64,000 nt of DNA from Erysipelotrichaceae bacterium (lineage in GTDB: Bacteria; Bacillota_I; Bacilli_A; Erysipelotrichales; Erysipelotrichaceae), in contig JAFRJA010000057.1 of assembly GCA_017432545.1 (NCBI GenBank), positions 1 through 64,000 on the forward strand, given 5' to 3'. Both the position numbers and the translations under genes were made by a program. This document shows, one piece after another, positions 55,780 through 64,000 of the stretch. Under the pieces are notes generated by a model that was given only the letters and a program-made list of their open reading frames with translations, did not search any database and was not told the DNA's origin. Position 1 is the first letter of the stretch, and each line of letters starts with the position of its first letter.

Positions 55780-56457
55780 ATGAGATGTTTAAGTGTATTT
55801 GTAGATGAGAGTGGAGATTTCGGAATAAGTGAAAACTCATCGCTTTATTATGTCATTACGATGGTCTTTCATGATCAGAGTTTTGATATTCAGGATCAGA
55901 TATCCAGACTGGAAAAGGAATTGTCTAATCTTGGATAGAAAGATCATGTTGTTCACAGTGAACCGCTGATCATGAGAAGAGGTGAGTATGGATATCTGTC
56001 ACCACTGGAAAGAAAGGCAATATTCCAGAAGATCTATCACTTTGCGATAAGATGCAATATCAGATACAAGCAGTTCTACTTTGAAAAAAGAGAAGTCAAA
56101 GATGCTTTTGAGTTAAGAGCCAGGATTGCAAAGAGCATCTCTTTATTCATCAGACAGAAATATGATGTGATAAGCAGATTTGAAAAAGTCATTCTTTACT
56201 ATGACAACGGCCAGAAAGAGATCAACAATATTCTGAATACGGTATTCGCTACAGAATTGTCTGCACATGAAACAAGACTGGCATATCAGAAGGATTATCG
56301 TCTTTCTCAGGTTGCTGACATGATCTGTACATTGAAACTTCTGGAAGACAGAGCCAGTAACAATTCTTTAAGCCGCTCAGAGGAACTTGTCTTCGGATCC
56401 AGAAGAGTCTTGATAAAAGATTTTATTAAGCCAATCAAAAAACCGGAATGGAAGTAA
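55780..56457 (+). pseudogene. DUF3800 domain protein with one in-frame TAG
   Basis: From ATG 55780 (no ribosome site) the frame opens RCLSVFVDESGDFG, the DUF3800 (RNase H-like fold) signature with an acidic DESG. TAG at 55936-55938 interrupts after 52 codons; the same frame continues to TAA 56455-56457, giving about 225 codons in all. The later QVADMICTLKLLEDR segment is the family's conserved C-terminal part with its Asp. Only one lesion is seen, so the loss looks recent, or the TAG is read through, or it is an error. Confidence 0.72.
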
Positions 56458-56526
56458 AAAAGTTTTATTACACTATATGATTAATCTCAGTTAGTAAAGA
56501 GGCGGTTGAACTAGCAAACAGCATAT

Positions 56527-56549
56527 GATGGAAGACTCCATCTTTTTTT
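56527..56549 (+). terminator. Terminator after the DUF3800 gene
   Basis: GATGGA (56527-56532), tetraloop AGAC, TCCATC (56537-56542), then T7. Confidence 0.85.
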
Positions 56550-56554
56550 GATTG

Positions 56555-57730
56555 TTATCTTTTTTTCAACGCTTCAAACGCCTGTTCAAAGTCCGCGATC
56601 ATATCTCTTACATCTTCACAACCGCAGGATATCCTGATCAGATTGTCATAGGCTTTCTTTGGGAACATCAGCGTCACGACATCACCTAAAGAAGTAGCGA
56701 TCGGTGGGATCTTTGTTGCATCACAGAAGCGGCACATCTCTTCGTATCCACCCTTTAAATGTACACACAGCATGCCACCGTAGTTTCCATTGAGAAAGAG
56801 TTTGTTTGCGAGCTCGTGCTGTTTATGACTTTCAAGTCCCGGATAAGTGACGAAATCAACTTCCGGTCTTGCTTCAAACCATCTGGCTAAAGCCAAGGCA
56901 TTTTCAGATTGCTGCTTTACGCGAAGAGGCATCGTTCGCATGCTGCGCAAAGTAAGCCAGGCATTGAATGGAGAGATATGTGAACCGAAGTTGTCGTAGT
57001 AATAACGCACGCGATCCATGTCTTCCTTACTTCCGGCCACGATACCGCACAAGGCATCACCATGGCCGACATAATACTTTGTACCGGAATGGACGACGAT
57101 ATCAGCTCCCCAGTCCAGAGGTCTCATGACGCAAGGTGATAAGAAAGTATTATCAACGATGAATTTGCAACCATGATCATGAGCGATCTTGGCAATAGCA
57201 GGGATGTCCGCAAGTTTCAGCTGCGGGTTGGAGAGTGCTTCCAGATAGACTACTTTGGTATTGGGGCGGAATTCTTTTTCGATGTTGGAGAGTTCGAGAA
57301 CTTCGACTCTTGATGTTTCAATACCCTTGGAAGGCAGGATATCTGCAAACATACTGGAAGTGCACATGAAGGTATCATCAGAACAGATGACGTGATCTCC
57401 GGCATTAAGATTAGAGAATAAGGCATTGGCGATCGCGGCCATACCGCAGGCGCAGATTACTGCATCTTCAGCATTCTCCATAGCCATGACCTTCTTTTCC
57501 AGATCATTAGTCGTCGGATTGGTGGTTCTGGAATAGATATAGATATCCGGTTCCCATTCCGCACCTCTGGCTAACATCTCATCATACTGCTCAGCCGTTT
57601 CATAGGCGTAGGTAGAAGTCTCATAGATCGGTGTATTTAAAGCTCTGGTCCGGGGATCAGGTCCTTCGCCGGCTCTTACAGCTCTGGTCAATGTTTCCAT
57701 CTTACTGAAATCGGTATCGTATCTGCTCAT
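56555..57730 (-). CDS. Cys/Met metabolism PLP enzyme, methionine gamma-lyase type
   Basis: 391 residues, fold-type I. The PLP lysine is in HSGTKYYVGHGD near 216-227, with YSRTTNPT near 66-73 and CGMAAIANAL near 94. Members include methionine gamma-lyase, cystathionine gamma-synthase/lyase and O-acetylhomoserine sulfhydrylase; motifs alone do not separate them, but the GHGD-type loop (rather than GHSD) is found in several lyases. GGGAGG before ATG 57730. Monocistronic on the minus strand. Confidence 0.8.
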   Translation of the reverse strand: MSRYDTDFSKMETLTRAVRAGEGPDPRTRALNTPIYETSTYAYETAEQYDEMLARGAEWEPDIYIYSRTTNPTTNDLEKKVMAMENAEDAVICACGMAAIANALFSNLNAGDHVICSDDTFMCTSSMFADILPSKGIETSRVEVLELSNIEKEFRPNTKVVYLEALSNPQLKLADIPAIAKIAHDHGCKFIVDNTFLSPCVMRPLDWGADIVVHSGTKYYVGHGDALCGIVAGSKEDMDRVRYYYDNFGSHISPFNAWLTLRSMRTMPLRVKQQSENALALARWFEARPEVDFVTYPGLESHKQHELANKLFLNGNYGGMLCVHLKGGYEEMCRFCDATKIPPIATSLGDVVTLMFPKKAYDNLIRISCGCEDVRDMIADFEQAFEALKKR

Positions 57731-57857
57731 GGTAAATCCTCCCTGTTAAACCTTTACGAATTTAACATATGTTCTTTATCTAAACAAGTATTGAAAGAAT
57801 TTTCTATATACAAAGAAAAAAACGAAAATGATACCGTTAACATTTCATTAAGAGCGT

Positions 57858-57884
57858 TTGATAGACGCTGTTTCTGTTAGAATT
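57858..57884 (+). promoter_or_regulatory. Promoter of the icd-acn-cit operon
   Basis: TTGATA (about 57858) with an extended -10 TGT-TAGAAT or, at 17 bases, AATTAT. An AGGGGG ribosome site follows. Confidence 0.5.
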
Positions 57885-57907
57885 ATTAGAAATAGGGGGA
57901 AGAAATG

Positions 57908-58918
57908 ATGAAAGCTGTATTAATACCCGGAGATGGAATAGGAAAAGAGATCGCGGAGAGTGTCAAGGAAATTACTAAAGCCTTGAATTGTGATATCGAC
58001 TGGCTCGAATACAAAGCCGGTGCTGAATACTATGAGAAAGAAAATAAACTCATGGAAGACGGGCTTCTGGAAATGATCGCTGAGACCGGTCTGGCTTTGA
58101 AAGGCCCGACGGCCACTCCGTCAGGTAAAGGTTTCCGCAGTATCAATGTACAGCTTCGTCAGCACTTTGATACCTTTGCTAATCTGAGACCGTTAAGATC
58201 TTTGGAGGGGATCAAGAGCCGCTATGATGATGTGGATCTCGTGGTGGTGAGAGAAAACACCGAGGATCTTTATACCGGTATCGAACACATGGAGGATGAA
58301 GATACTGCTCATGCGACAAAAATCATTACCCGCAAAGCCAGCGAAAGGATCATCCGTTTTGCGTTTGATTATGCCAGGATCAATAAACGTAAGAAAGTCA
58401 CCTGTGTACATAAGGCCAATATCATGAAACTGACTGACGGCATGTTTCTTGATATCTGCAATCAGATCAAAGATGAATATCCGGATATCATGGCGGACAG
58501 CGTGATCATCGATGCCTTGTGTATGAAACTGGTCGTCGATCCGAAACAGTTTGATGTACTGGTAGCTCCGAATCTCTATGGCGATATCATCTCCGACCTT
58601 TGTGCCGGACTGGTTGGTGGATTGGGCTTTGCGCCAAGCGTCAATATAGGTGAGAAGGTAAGGATATATGAAGCGGTCCATGGCTCTGCGCCGGATATTG
58701 CCGGTCAGAATAAGGCCAATCCGACCGCGATCCTGATGGCTTTGGGCATGCTTCTGAAGGACAACGGTTATGAGAAAGAAGCTGAGATCTTAAATAAAGC
58801 TATCGAAGAAGAGATCAGAGAAGGAAAACATACAACATCAGATATCGGTGGAACAGCTACTTGTACAGAGTATACTGAAGCGCTGATAGGAAGGATCAAA
58901 GATGAAACTGATCGATAG
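57908..58918 (+). CDS. icd: NAD-type isocitrate dehydrogenase
   Basis: 336 residues from the second ATG at 57908 (57905 is equally close to AGGGGGAAG). The beta-decarboxylating dehydrogenase family shows GDGIGKE near 8, the substrate arginines in [18 protein letters not shown] near 80-97, and [11 protein letters not shown] and the metal-binding LYGDIISD near 220. Size and [12 protein letters not shown] near 256 fit the short NAD-dependent type. It turns isocitrate into 2-oxoglutarate. Its end overlaps the aconitase start by 17 bases. Confidence 0.9.
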   Translation: MKAVLIPGDGIGKEIAESVKEITKALNCDIDWLEYKAGAEYYEKENKLMEDGLLEMIAETGLALKGPTATPSGKGFRSINVQLRQHFDTFANLRPLRSLEGIKSRYDDVDLVVVRENTEDLYTGIEHMEDEDTAHATKIITRKASERIIRFAFDYARINKRKKVTCVHKANIMKLTDGMFLDICNQIKDEYPDIMADSVIIDALCMKLVVDPKQFDVLVAPNLYGDIISDLCAGLVGGLGFAPSVNIGEKVRIYEAVHGSAPDIAGQNKANPTAILMALGMLLKDNGYEKEAEILNKAIEEEIREGKHTTSDIGGTATCTEYTEALIGRIKDETDR

Positions 58919-61118
58919 TCCTGTCATATATGAAAACGGAATAATAAGAGACGCGGAAGTTTCTGATAAGCAAGTAGGTCAGAAGAAGACTCTGACTTAT
59001 AAGATCATGAAGGCTCACAATGCAGTTGAAGACATGGAGAAACTTCATCTGCGTTTTGATTCGCTCACTTCTCATGACATAACCTATGTCAGTATCATCC
59101 AGAGTGCCAGAGCTTCCGGGATGAAGGAATTCAATATCCCTTATGTACTGACTAATTGTCACAATTCCTTATGTGCCGTAGGCGGTACGATCAATGAAGA
59201 TGATCATCAGTTTGCCTTGTCGGCAGCTCATAAATATGGTGGTATCTATGTACCGGCTTTTTATGCGGTCATCCACAGTTATAGCAGAGAGATGATGAGT
59301 GGTTGCGGCAGGATGATCCTTGGTTCTGATTCCCATACCCGTTATGGAGCTTTAGGTACGATGGGTATAGGCGAAGGCGGCGGTGAACTGGTCAAGCAGC
59401 TTTTAAACAGGACTTATGACATCGCTTATCCGAAAGTCGTTTTAGTCAATCTTCATGGTAAGGTAAAAAACGGTGTCGGTCCTCATGATGTTGCGCTTGC
59501 GATCATCGCAAAGACTTACGCCAATGGTTTTGTGAAAAACAGCGTGATGGAGTTTGCGGGTGTAGGTATCAGGGATCTTTCTCAGGATTTCCGTAACGGA
59601 ATCGATGTGATGACTACGGAGACGACCTGTCTTTCCAGTATCTGGGAGACTGATGATAAAACGAAGGAATATTTTGAGATCCATAAACGCCCTGAAGCTT
59701 ATAAGGAACTTAAAATTGAAGATGGGGCATACTATGATGCCTGTATAGATGTCGATCTGAGTGAGATCGAATGTATGATCGCTTTACCTATGCATCCAAG
59801 CTTTGCCTTGCCGATAAATGAACTGAAAAAAGATCCTGTTCGCTATCTCAAGGAAGCTCAGGATAGGGCTAATGCCCAGCTCAAACATAATAAGCTCGAT
59901 CTTCTTTCCAAGGTCGATGACAAAGGACAGATCCATGTTGATCAAGGCGTCATTGGCGGCTGTTCAGGCGGAATCTATGAGAACGTCTGTGCTGCGGCGA
60001 AGATCCTCGAAGGCAAGGATTGCAGTAATGGCAAATTCAGACTCTCGATCTATCCGGATTCAATGCCTGTCAGTAAGGAACTGATAAAGAAAGGTGTTAC
60101 GGCTTCCCTGATCGAAAGCGGTGCCGTCTATCGTGAAGCTTTCTGCGGTCCGTGTTTCGGGGCCGGTGAGGTTCCAGCCAACAACGAGCTTTCGATCAGA
60201 CACACGACCCGTAATTTTCCAAACCGTGAAGGCTCAAGACCTGCAGATGGTCAGATCGCTTCGGTAGCTCTGATGGATGCCCGCTCGATCGCAGCTACCG
60301 CAGCCAATCATGGAGTATTGACAGCAGCCAGTGATCTGGATATACAGTTCACTGTTGAACCGGCAGCTTTCGATGAAAAGATCTATGAAAGAAAAGTCTA
60401 TGACGGTTATGGAAAAGCTGATGAGAGTTATGAACTGATCTACGGCCCTAACATCAAAGACTGGCCTGAAATGAGAAAACTTTCAAATGATATCCTGATA
60501 AAAGTAGTTTCACATATCGATGACGAAGTCACAACGACAGATGAACTGATACCTTCAGGTGAGACTTCAAGCTACCGTTCCAATCCTTTGAAGCTGGCTG
60601 AATACACATTGTCGAGAAGAGATCCTGATTATGTATCGGAAGCCAAAAGAGTTCAGAATATGAAAAATGATGATGAAGAACTCAGAAAAGTACTTGTTCA
60701 GTTTAAGGAAGTGGGTATCGATATCGATCTCAACAACACAAATATCGGTTCCACCATCTATGCGAATAAACCGGGTGATGGTTCAGCCCGTGAACAGGCA
60801 GCTTCATGTCAAAGAGTATTGGGAGCACAGGCCAACATCACTAAAGAATATGCGACGAAGCGTTACCGTTCCAACTGTATCAACTGGGGAATTCTTCCTT
60901 TTGTCTGTGCAAATGGGGAGGCTTTTGTGAAAGGAAGCTGGGTGTATATTAAAGGAATTAAAGAAGCATTATTAAATGATGATAAAGTGATCGCTTATAT
61001 CGCTTGTGATGGCCTGATCAGGAAGGAAGAGTTATCTTTAGGTGCTTTGACATCTCAAGAGAAACAGATCCTGTTGTCAGGTAACCTGATCAATTACTAC
61101 AAGGGGGAAAGAGAATGA
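58902..61118 (+). CDS. acn: Aconitate hydratase
   Basis: 738 residues. The SDSHTRYGALGTMGIGEGG region near 147-165 and the Fe-S ligands Cys in GGCSGG near 353 and CGPC near 412-415 are visible; the swivel domain fills the C-terminal third. The first cluster motif is GGCSGG instead of the usual GSCTN, so it is an unusual branch. It interconverts citrate and isocitrate. Overlaps icd by 17 bases and the citrate synthase gene by 4 bases, so the three enzymes are translated together. Confidence 0.9.
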   Translation: MKLIDSPVIYENGIIRDAEVSDKQVGQKKTLTYKIMKAHNAVEDMEKLHLRFDSLTSHDITYVSIIQSARASGMKEFNIPYVLTNCHNSLCAVGGTINEDDHQFALSAAHKYGGIYVPAFYAVIHSYSREMMSGCGRMILGSDSHTRYGALGTMGIGEGGGELVKQLLNRTYDIAYPKVVLVNLHGKVKNGVGPHDVALAIIAKTYANGFVKNSVMEFAGVGIRDLSQDFRNGIDVMTTETTCLSSIWETDDKTKEYFEIHKRPEAYKELKIEDGAYYDACIDVDLSEIECMIALPMHPSFALPINELKKDPVRYLKEAQDRANAQLKHNKLDLLSKVDDKGQIHVDQGVIGGCSGGIYENVCAAAKILEGKDCSNGKFRLSIYPDSMPVSKELIKKGVTASLIESGAVYREAFCGPCFGAGEVPANNELSIRHTTRNFPNREGSRPADGQIASVALMDARSIAATAANHGVLTAASDLDIQFTVEPAAFDEKIYERKVYDGYGKADESYELIYGPNIKDWPEMRKLSNDILIKVVSHIDDEVTTTDELIPSGETSSYRSNPLKLAEYTLSRRDPDYVSEAKRVQNMKNDDEELRKVLVQFKEVGIDIDLNNTNIGSTIYANKPGDGSAREQAASCQRVLGAQANITKEYATKRYRSNCINWGILPFVCANGEAFVKGSWVYIKGIKEALLNDDKVIAYIACDGLIRKEELSLGALTSQEKQILLSGNLINYYKGERE

Positions 61119-62452
61119 TTTATCCAAATGTAGCTAAACTGTCAGATAACGAGATAAAACTTCTGTGTGAAGAATATCGCACCAATAACTACATCGATCC
61201 GGAAGTATCGGAGAAACTTGGCGTCAAGCGCGGACTGCGTAATGCGGATGGTACCGGTGTACTGGCGGGTCTGACCAATATCTGTGATGTCGTAGGCTAT
61301 GACAAACAGGGTGATCAGATCATTCCGGCTGATGGCAAGCTGATCTATCGCGGTTATGATCTTGATGACATCATCGATACGGCGATCAGAGAAGACCGCT
61401 TCATGTTTGAAGAGGTGGCCTGGCTTTTACTGTTTGGTGTTTTCCCGAATGCCGATCAGTTAAAGAAATTCAAGACGATGATCGAAGAAAGAAGAGAACT
61501 GCCGGAAGGTTTTGCAGAGACGATGATCATGAACGCACCTTCTCCCAACATCATGAACAAGATGGCCCGTTCGGTACTGGCAATGTATTCCTATGATGAG
61601 AAGGCTGATGATACTTCTTTAGAGAATGTCATGAAACAGTCCATCAACCTGATCGCCCAGATGCCGACGATGATGATCTATGCCTATCAGACTTTCCGTC
61701 ACGCCTATGAACATAAGTCACTGTACTTCCACTATCCTAAAGAAGGATTAAGCACAGCCGAACATATCCTGGATATTTATCGTCAGGATCAGGTCTACAC
61801 ACATGAAGAAGCCAGACTTCTGGATCTGTGCCTGCTGGTACATGCGGACCATGGCGGAGGTAACAACTCCACGTTCGCTAACAGAGTACTGTCTTCGACA
61901 GGAACTGATACCTATTCCGCGATCGCCGGAGCGATCTGTTCACTGAAGGGTCCAAAACACGGCGGCGCCAATCTCAAGGTCATGGAACAGCTTGATGAGA
62001 TCCTGGCGAATGTGAATGATATCTATGATGATAATGAAATGAAGGATTATCTTGTGAAGATCATGAGAAAACAGGCTGGAGATGGCAGCGGACTGATCTA
62101 CGGTATAGGCCATGCGGTCTATACAAAGTCTGATCCAAGATGTCTGATCCTGCAGAAGTATTCAAAGGATATCGCTTATGACAAAGGTTTCAGAAAAGAA
62201 TATGATGCCCTGATGTCCATAAGCAGACTCGCTCCTGAAGTGTTTGCGCAGGAAAAAGGTCAGACCAAAAATGTCTGTGCCAACGTTGACCTGTTCTCCG
62301 GACTGGTTTATCGGATCCTGGGTATCGATGAAGTATTGTTTACCCCGATCTTTGCGATCGCCAGAGTCCCGGGCTGGTGTGCACATCGGATGGAGGAAAT
62401 CGAATTCTCCAACCGGCTCATGCGTCCGGCTTACAAATATATCGGAAATTAA
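61115..62452 (+). CDS. Citrate synthase
   Basis: 445 residues. Catalytic residues are in HADHGGG near 250 (His), GPKHGGAN near 286 (His) and the aspartate region VDLFSGL near 390. It condenses oxaloacetate and acetyl-CoA. With icd and acn it forms the oxidative arm from oxaloacetate to 2-oxoglutarate for glutamate synthesis, with no other TCA gene in view. AAGGGGG before ATG 61115. Confidence 0.93.
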   Translation: MIYPNVAKLSDNEIKLLCEEYRTNNYIDPEVSEKLGVKRGLRNADGTGVLAGLTNICDVVGYDKQGDQIIPADGKLIYRGYDLDDIIDTAIREDRFMFEEVAWLLLFGVFPNADQLKKFKTMIEERRELPEGFAETMIMNAPSPNIMNKMARSVLAMYSYDEKADDTSLENVMKQSINLIAQMPTMMIYAYQTFRHAYEHKSLYFHYPKEGLSTAEHILDIYRQDQVYTHEEARLLDLCLLVHADHGGGNNSTFANRVLSSTGTDTYSAIAGAICSLKGPKHGGANLKVMEQLDEILANVNDIYDDNEMKDYLVKIMRKQAGDGSGLIYGIGHAVYTKSDPRCLILQKYSKDIAYDKGFRKEYDALMSISRLAPEVFAQEKGQTKNVCANVDLFSGLVYRILGIDEVLFTPIFAIARVPGWCAHRMEEIEFSNRLMRPAYKYIGN

Positions 62453-62474
62453 AAATCCTCAATTGAGGATTTTT
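62451..62474. terminator. Bidirectional terminator
   Basis: AAAAATCCTC (62451-62460), loop AATT, GAGGATTTTT (62465-62474): a perfect 10-bp stem with T runs on both strands between the convergent citrate synthase and ADP-ribosylglycohydrolase genes. Confidence 0.9.
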
Positions 62475-62481
62475 GTATACA

Positions 62482-63870
62482 TTACTTGAGTTTGGCTGCC
62501 GCTTCGGCTGTGAGCTTCGCCAGTTCATGAATGGAGATCTTTTTGAGACCTCTGACATAGGTATCAAGATCATCACCGATCGGAGCTTTCCAGTAATCTC
62601 TGATCGAATCTGCTTTTACAATGGTGCCAATAATGGTCATGATCTGAGCGGCATTACAGTCAGCGTCCTGACCACAGCCGCCACAATAAGTCATCGTTTT
62701 GTCGAAATCGCCGTTTCCAAAGTACAAAGCGATGATCTCAGCACAAGCGTTAGGATAGCTGTGGATCCAGTTGTAGCGCTGATACTTTTCTTCACATACC
62801 ATCCAGGCACTGTAGTAATCGTCATGATCAAGACACTGTTTGTAGGCAAATCGAATGACCTGACCGTATTCGCTGTCGGATGGTATCAGTTCAATGCAGT
62901 CTTTGATGATCTTGCGGATATCTGCTTCGATATAGGCATAGGAGACCATCATCGCATTGAATACTTCACCCAATATGCCGTTGTGTTCATGAGAGATCGA
63001 GGCATCCATGAAAGCTGCTTTGGCGGCTTTTTTCAGGTCACCGGGATAAAGCTGTCCGCAGATAGCTCCCCGCATCTGGGCGCCGATCCATTCATTGAAT
63101 GGGTTGTGAAACTTGCCTGATTCCGGTGGCATGATGCCGGCTTTGAGATTTCTTAACGCAAAGTCTTCGGCTGACCAGCCCATCGGGATCCTGGACATCC
63201 ATTCATAGGCGATATCATCAGCGGTCACATCCTTGCCAAATTGTTTGTAGGCAAGTAAGAGACATAGCTCATAAGTGATATCGTCGTTGTAGGTATTGGG
63301 TTTACGGATATAGCGGTCGACTTCACCGTATTTCTTTTTAATGTTGGCACCGGTATAACCTTCGATGCATGTACCGTAAGCTCCGCCAATTATCTGTGAC
63401 AGCCATCCGGCATAGGTCCTTTCCAGATATTCATCATCGATCGGTACATCGACCGGTTTTGGATAATCAACAGCTTTCTCCAGATCTTCAAAGGTCTCAT
63501 AGAATTTCTGTTTCCAGTAAGGGCTTTCTTCATCTTTTTCGGCATTATATACAGCGTTGAAGACTTTATAGGTCATCTTATGAAGTTTTACGATATCATC
63601 ATCGTCAAACGCCTTAAAACCTTCCGCGAGCAGTTTTTCGCTGTCTTTGACGATATAGCCGCGGTTTTCCATAGCCTGTACGCTGGCATTGCAGATGGAT
63701 TCGGGAGCTCGGCTTCCCGGGACCTTGGAGTGCCAATACATCCTGCTCATGGCGTCCTGAGCCAGTTCGGGACCGGCCGCTTCCTCTTCCCAGATCGTCT
63801 CATTATCATCTTCCGTATAGCACGGTTCAACCTTCAGGATATTATCTCTTTCCCATTTCCAAGCTTTCAT
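62482..63870 (-). CDS. ADP-ribosylglycohydrolase (DraG) family protein
   Basis: 462 residues. The DraG-like domain spans about 150-440: AGWLSQIIGGAYG near 154, the first metal-site segment YNDDITYELCLL near 193, and GQDADCNAAQ near 409 as the second metal site. The first 150 residues are outside the usual domain. Such proteins remove ADP-ribose from proteins, nucleic acids or small molecules, and some act on other ribosylated substrates. No ADP-ribosyltransferase is adjacent. AAAGAGG before ATG 63870. Confidence 0.83.
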   Translation of the reverse strand: MKAWKWERDNILKVEPCYTEDDNETIWEEEAAGPELAQDAMSRMYWHSKVPGSRAPESICNASVQAMENRGYIVKDSEKLLAEGFKAFDDDDIVKLHKMTYKVFNAVYNAEKDEESPYWKQKFYETFEDLEKAVDYPKPVDVPIDDEYLERTYAGWLSQIIGGAYGTCIEGYTGANIKKKYGEVDRYIRKPNTYNDDITYELCLLLAYKQFGKDVTADDIAYEWMSRIPMGWSAEDFALRNLKAGIMPPESGKFHNPFNEWIGAQMRGAICGQLYPGDLKKAAKAAFMDASISHEHNGILGEVFNAMMVSYAYIEADIRKIIKDCIELIPSDSEYGQVIRFAYKQCLDHDDYYSAWMVCEEKYQRYNWIHSYPNACAEIIALYFGNGDFDKTMTYCGGCGQDADCNAAQIMTIIGTIVKADSIRDYWKAPIGDDLDTYVRGLKKISIHELAKLTAEAAAKLK

Positions 63871-63970
63871 TATATTTTGACCTCTTTCTTTAACTATATT
63901 TTACATTAAGAGTATTATCCTTATGTTAAAATTAAATTATAAATATAGCACAAAATCATCTAATAATATA

Positions 63971-64000
63971 AGGAGGAAAAGATGAAAAAGCTGTTTACAA
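63971..64000 (+). CDS. Start of a gene running off the window
   Basis: A perfect AGGAGG (63971-63976) precedes ATG 63982; only MKKLFT is inside. The lysine-rich hydrophobic start is typical of a signal peptide, so it is probably secreted or a lipoprotein. Confidence 0.6.

Noticed and set aside
57731-57904. SAM riboswitch or T-box for the Cys/Met enzyme
   Set aside because: No conserved core or T-box sequence is present; the region is AT-rich and holds the icd promoter.

Overview
The window is a dense chromosomal segment of a low-to-moderate GC Gram-positive gut-type anaerobe. Shine-Dalgarno sequences of the AGGAGG/GGGGG type, a CIRCE-controlled Hsp20, PTS permeases with a LicT-type antiterminator, N-terminal lipobox signals, BspA-type leucine-rich repeats, an NfnAB transhydrogenase and a citrate synthase/aconitase/isocitrate dehydrogenase branch without the rest of the TCA cycle all point to Firmicutes, most likely the Erysipelotrichia lineage. 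The class assignment is inference; no rRNA or ribosomal protein gene is present to confirm it. There is no tRNA, rRNA, CRISPR array or prophage.

Layout. 0.2-9 kb: FucO-like alcohol dehydrogenase, C69 dipeptidase, thioredoxin-like lipoprotein, DUF3842 protein, an ECF transporter S component behind a terminator-controlled leader, an M14-family deacylase, a domain-permuted GH3 glucosidase and Hsp20. 9-24 kb: a membrane/zinc-ribbon pair, MFS transporter plus adenosine deaminase, a cysteine-synthase-like enzyme, CDP-alcohol phosphatidyltransferase overlapping a 6-phospho-beta-glucosidase, a NodB deacetylase lipoprotein, a fused MacB-type ABC exporter, mnmG and an AIM24-like protein. 24-30 kb: a LicT regulator, its RNA antiterminator/terminator site, and a carbohydrate operon (DUF871/MupG family, PTS EIIBC, GH1). 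30-38 kb: 5'-nucleotidase lipoprotein, a broken lipoprotein, a double-glycine-leader peptide, nfnA-nfnB-nadK, and a Nudix/PNPOx fusion. 38-44.4 kb: an operon of membrane protein, transglutaminase lipoprotein, and a 1465-residue clostripain-LRR lipoprotein. 44.4-46.3 kb: a scarred accessory stretch with frameshifted small genes and IS-like repeats. 46.3-52.4 kb: ascorbate-family PTS, M29 aminopeptidase, and DUF969-DUF979-pcp. 52.6-56.5 kb: an OYE-family reductase, a TnpB 3' remnant, and a structured RNA in front of a DUF3800 gene. 56.5-64 kb: a methionine gamma-lyase-type enzyme, the icd-acn-cit operon, an ADP-ribosylglycohydrolase-family protein, and the start of another gene.

Themes. (1) About ten genes have a -10 box 6-12 nt before an ATG with no Shine-Dalgarno, so they look leaderless; the other genes have strong Shine-Dalgarno sites. 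(2) Three double-glycine-leader peptides (33.3, 37.7 and 45.8 kb) are scattered without a dedicated transporter beside them, and two of them carry single lesions. (3) Six small accessory genes carry one or two inactivating lesions (one-base deletions or single stops) while all the large metabolic genes are intact. (4) Two RNA leaders deserve attention: the one before the ECF transporter, whose ligand is not recognised, and the one before the DUF3800 gene. (5) Metabolically, NfnAB next to NAD kinase and the 2-oxoglutarate branch suggest NADPH and glutamate supply; the GH1, GH3 and PTS genes suggest growth on beta-glucosides and perhaps cell-wall sugars; C69, M29 and Pcp with DUF969/DUF979 suggest peptide use.
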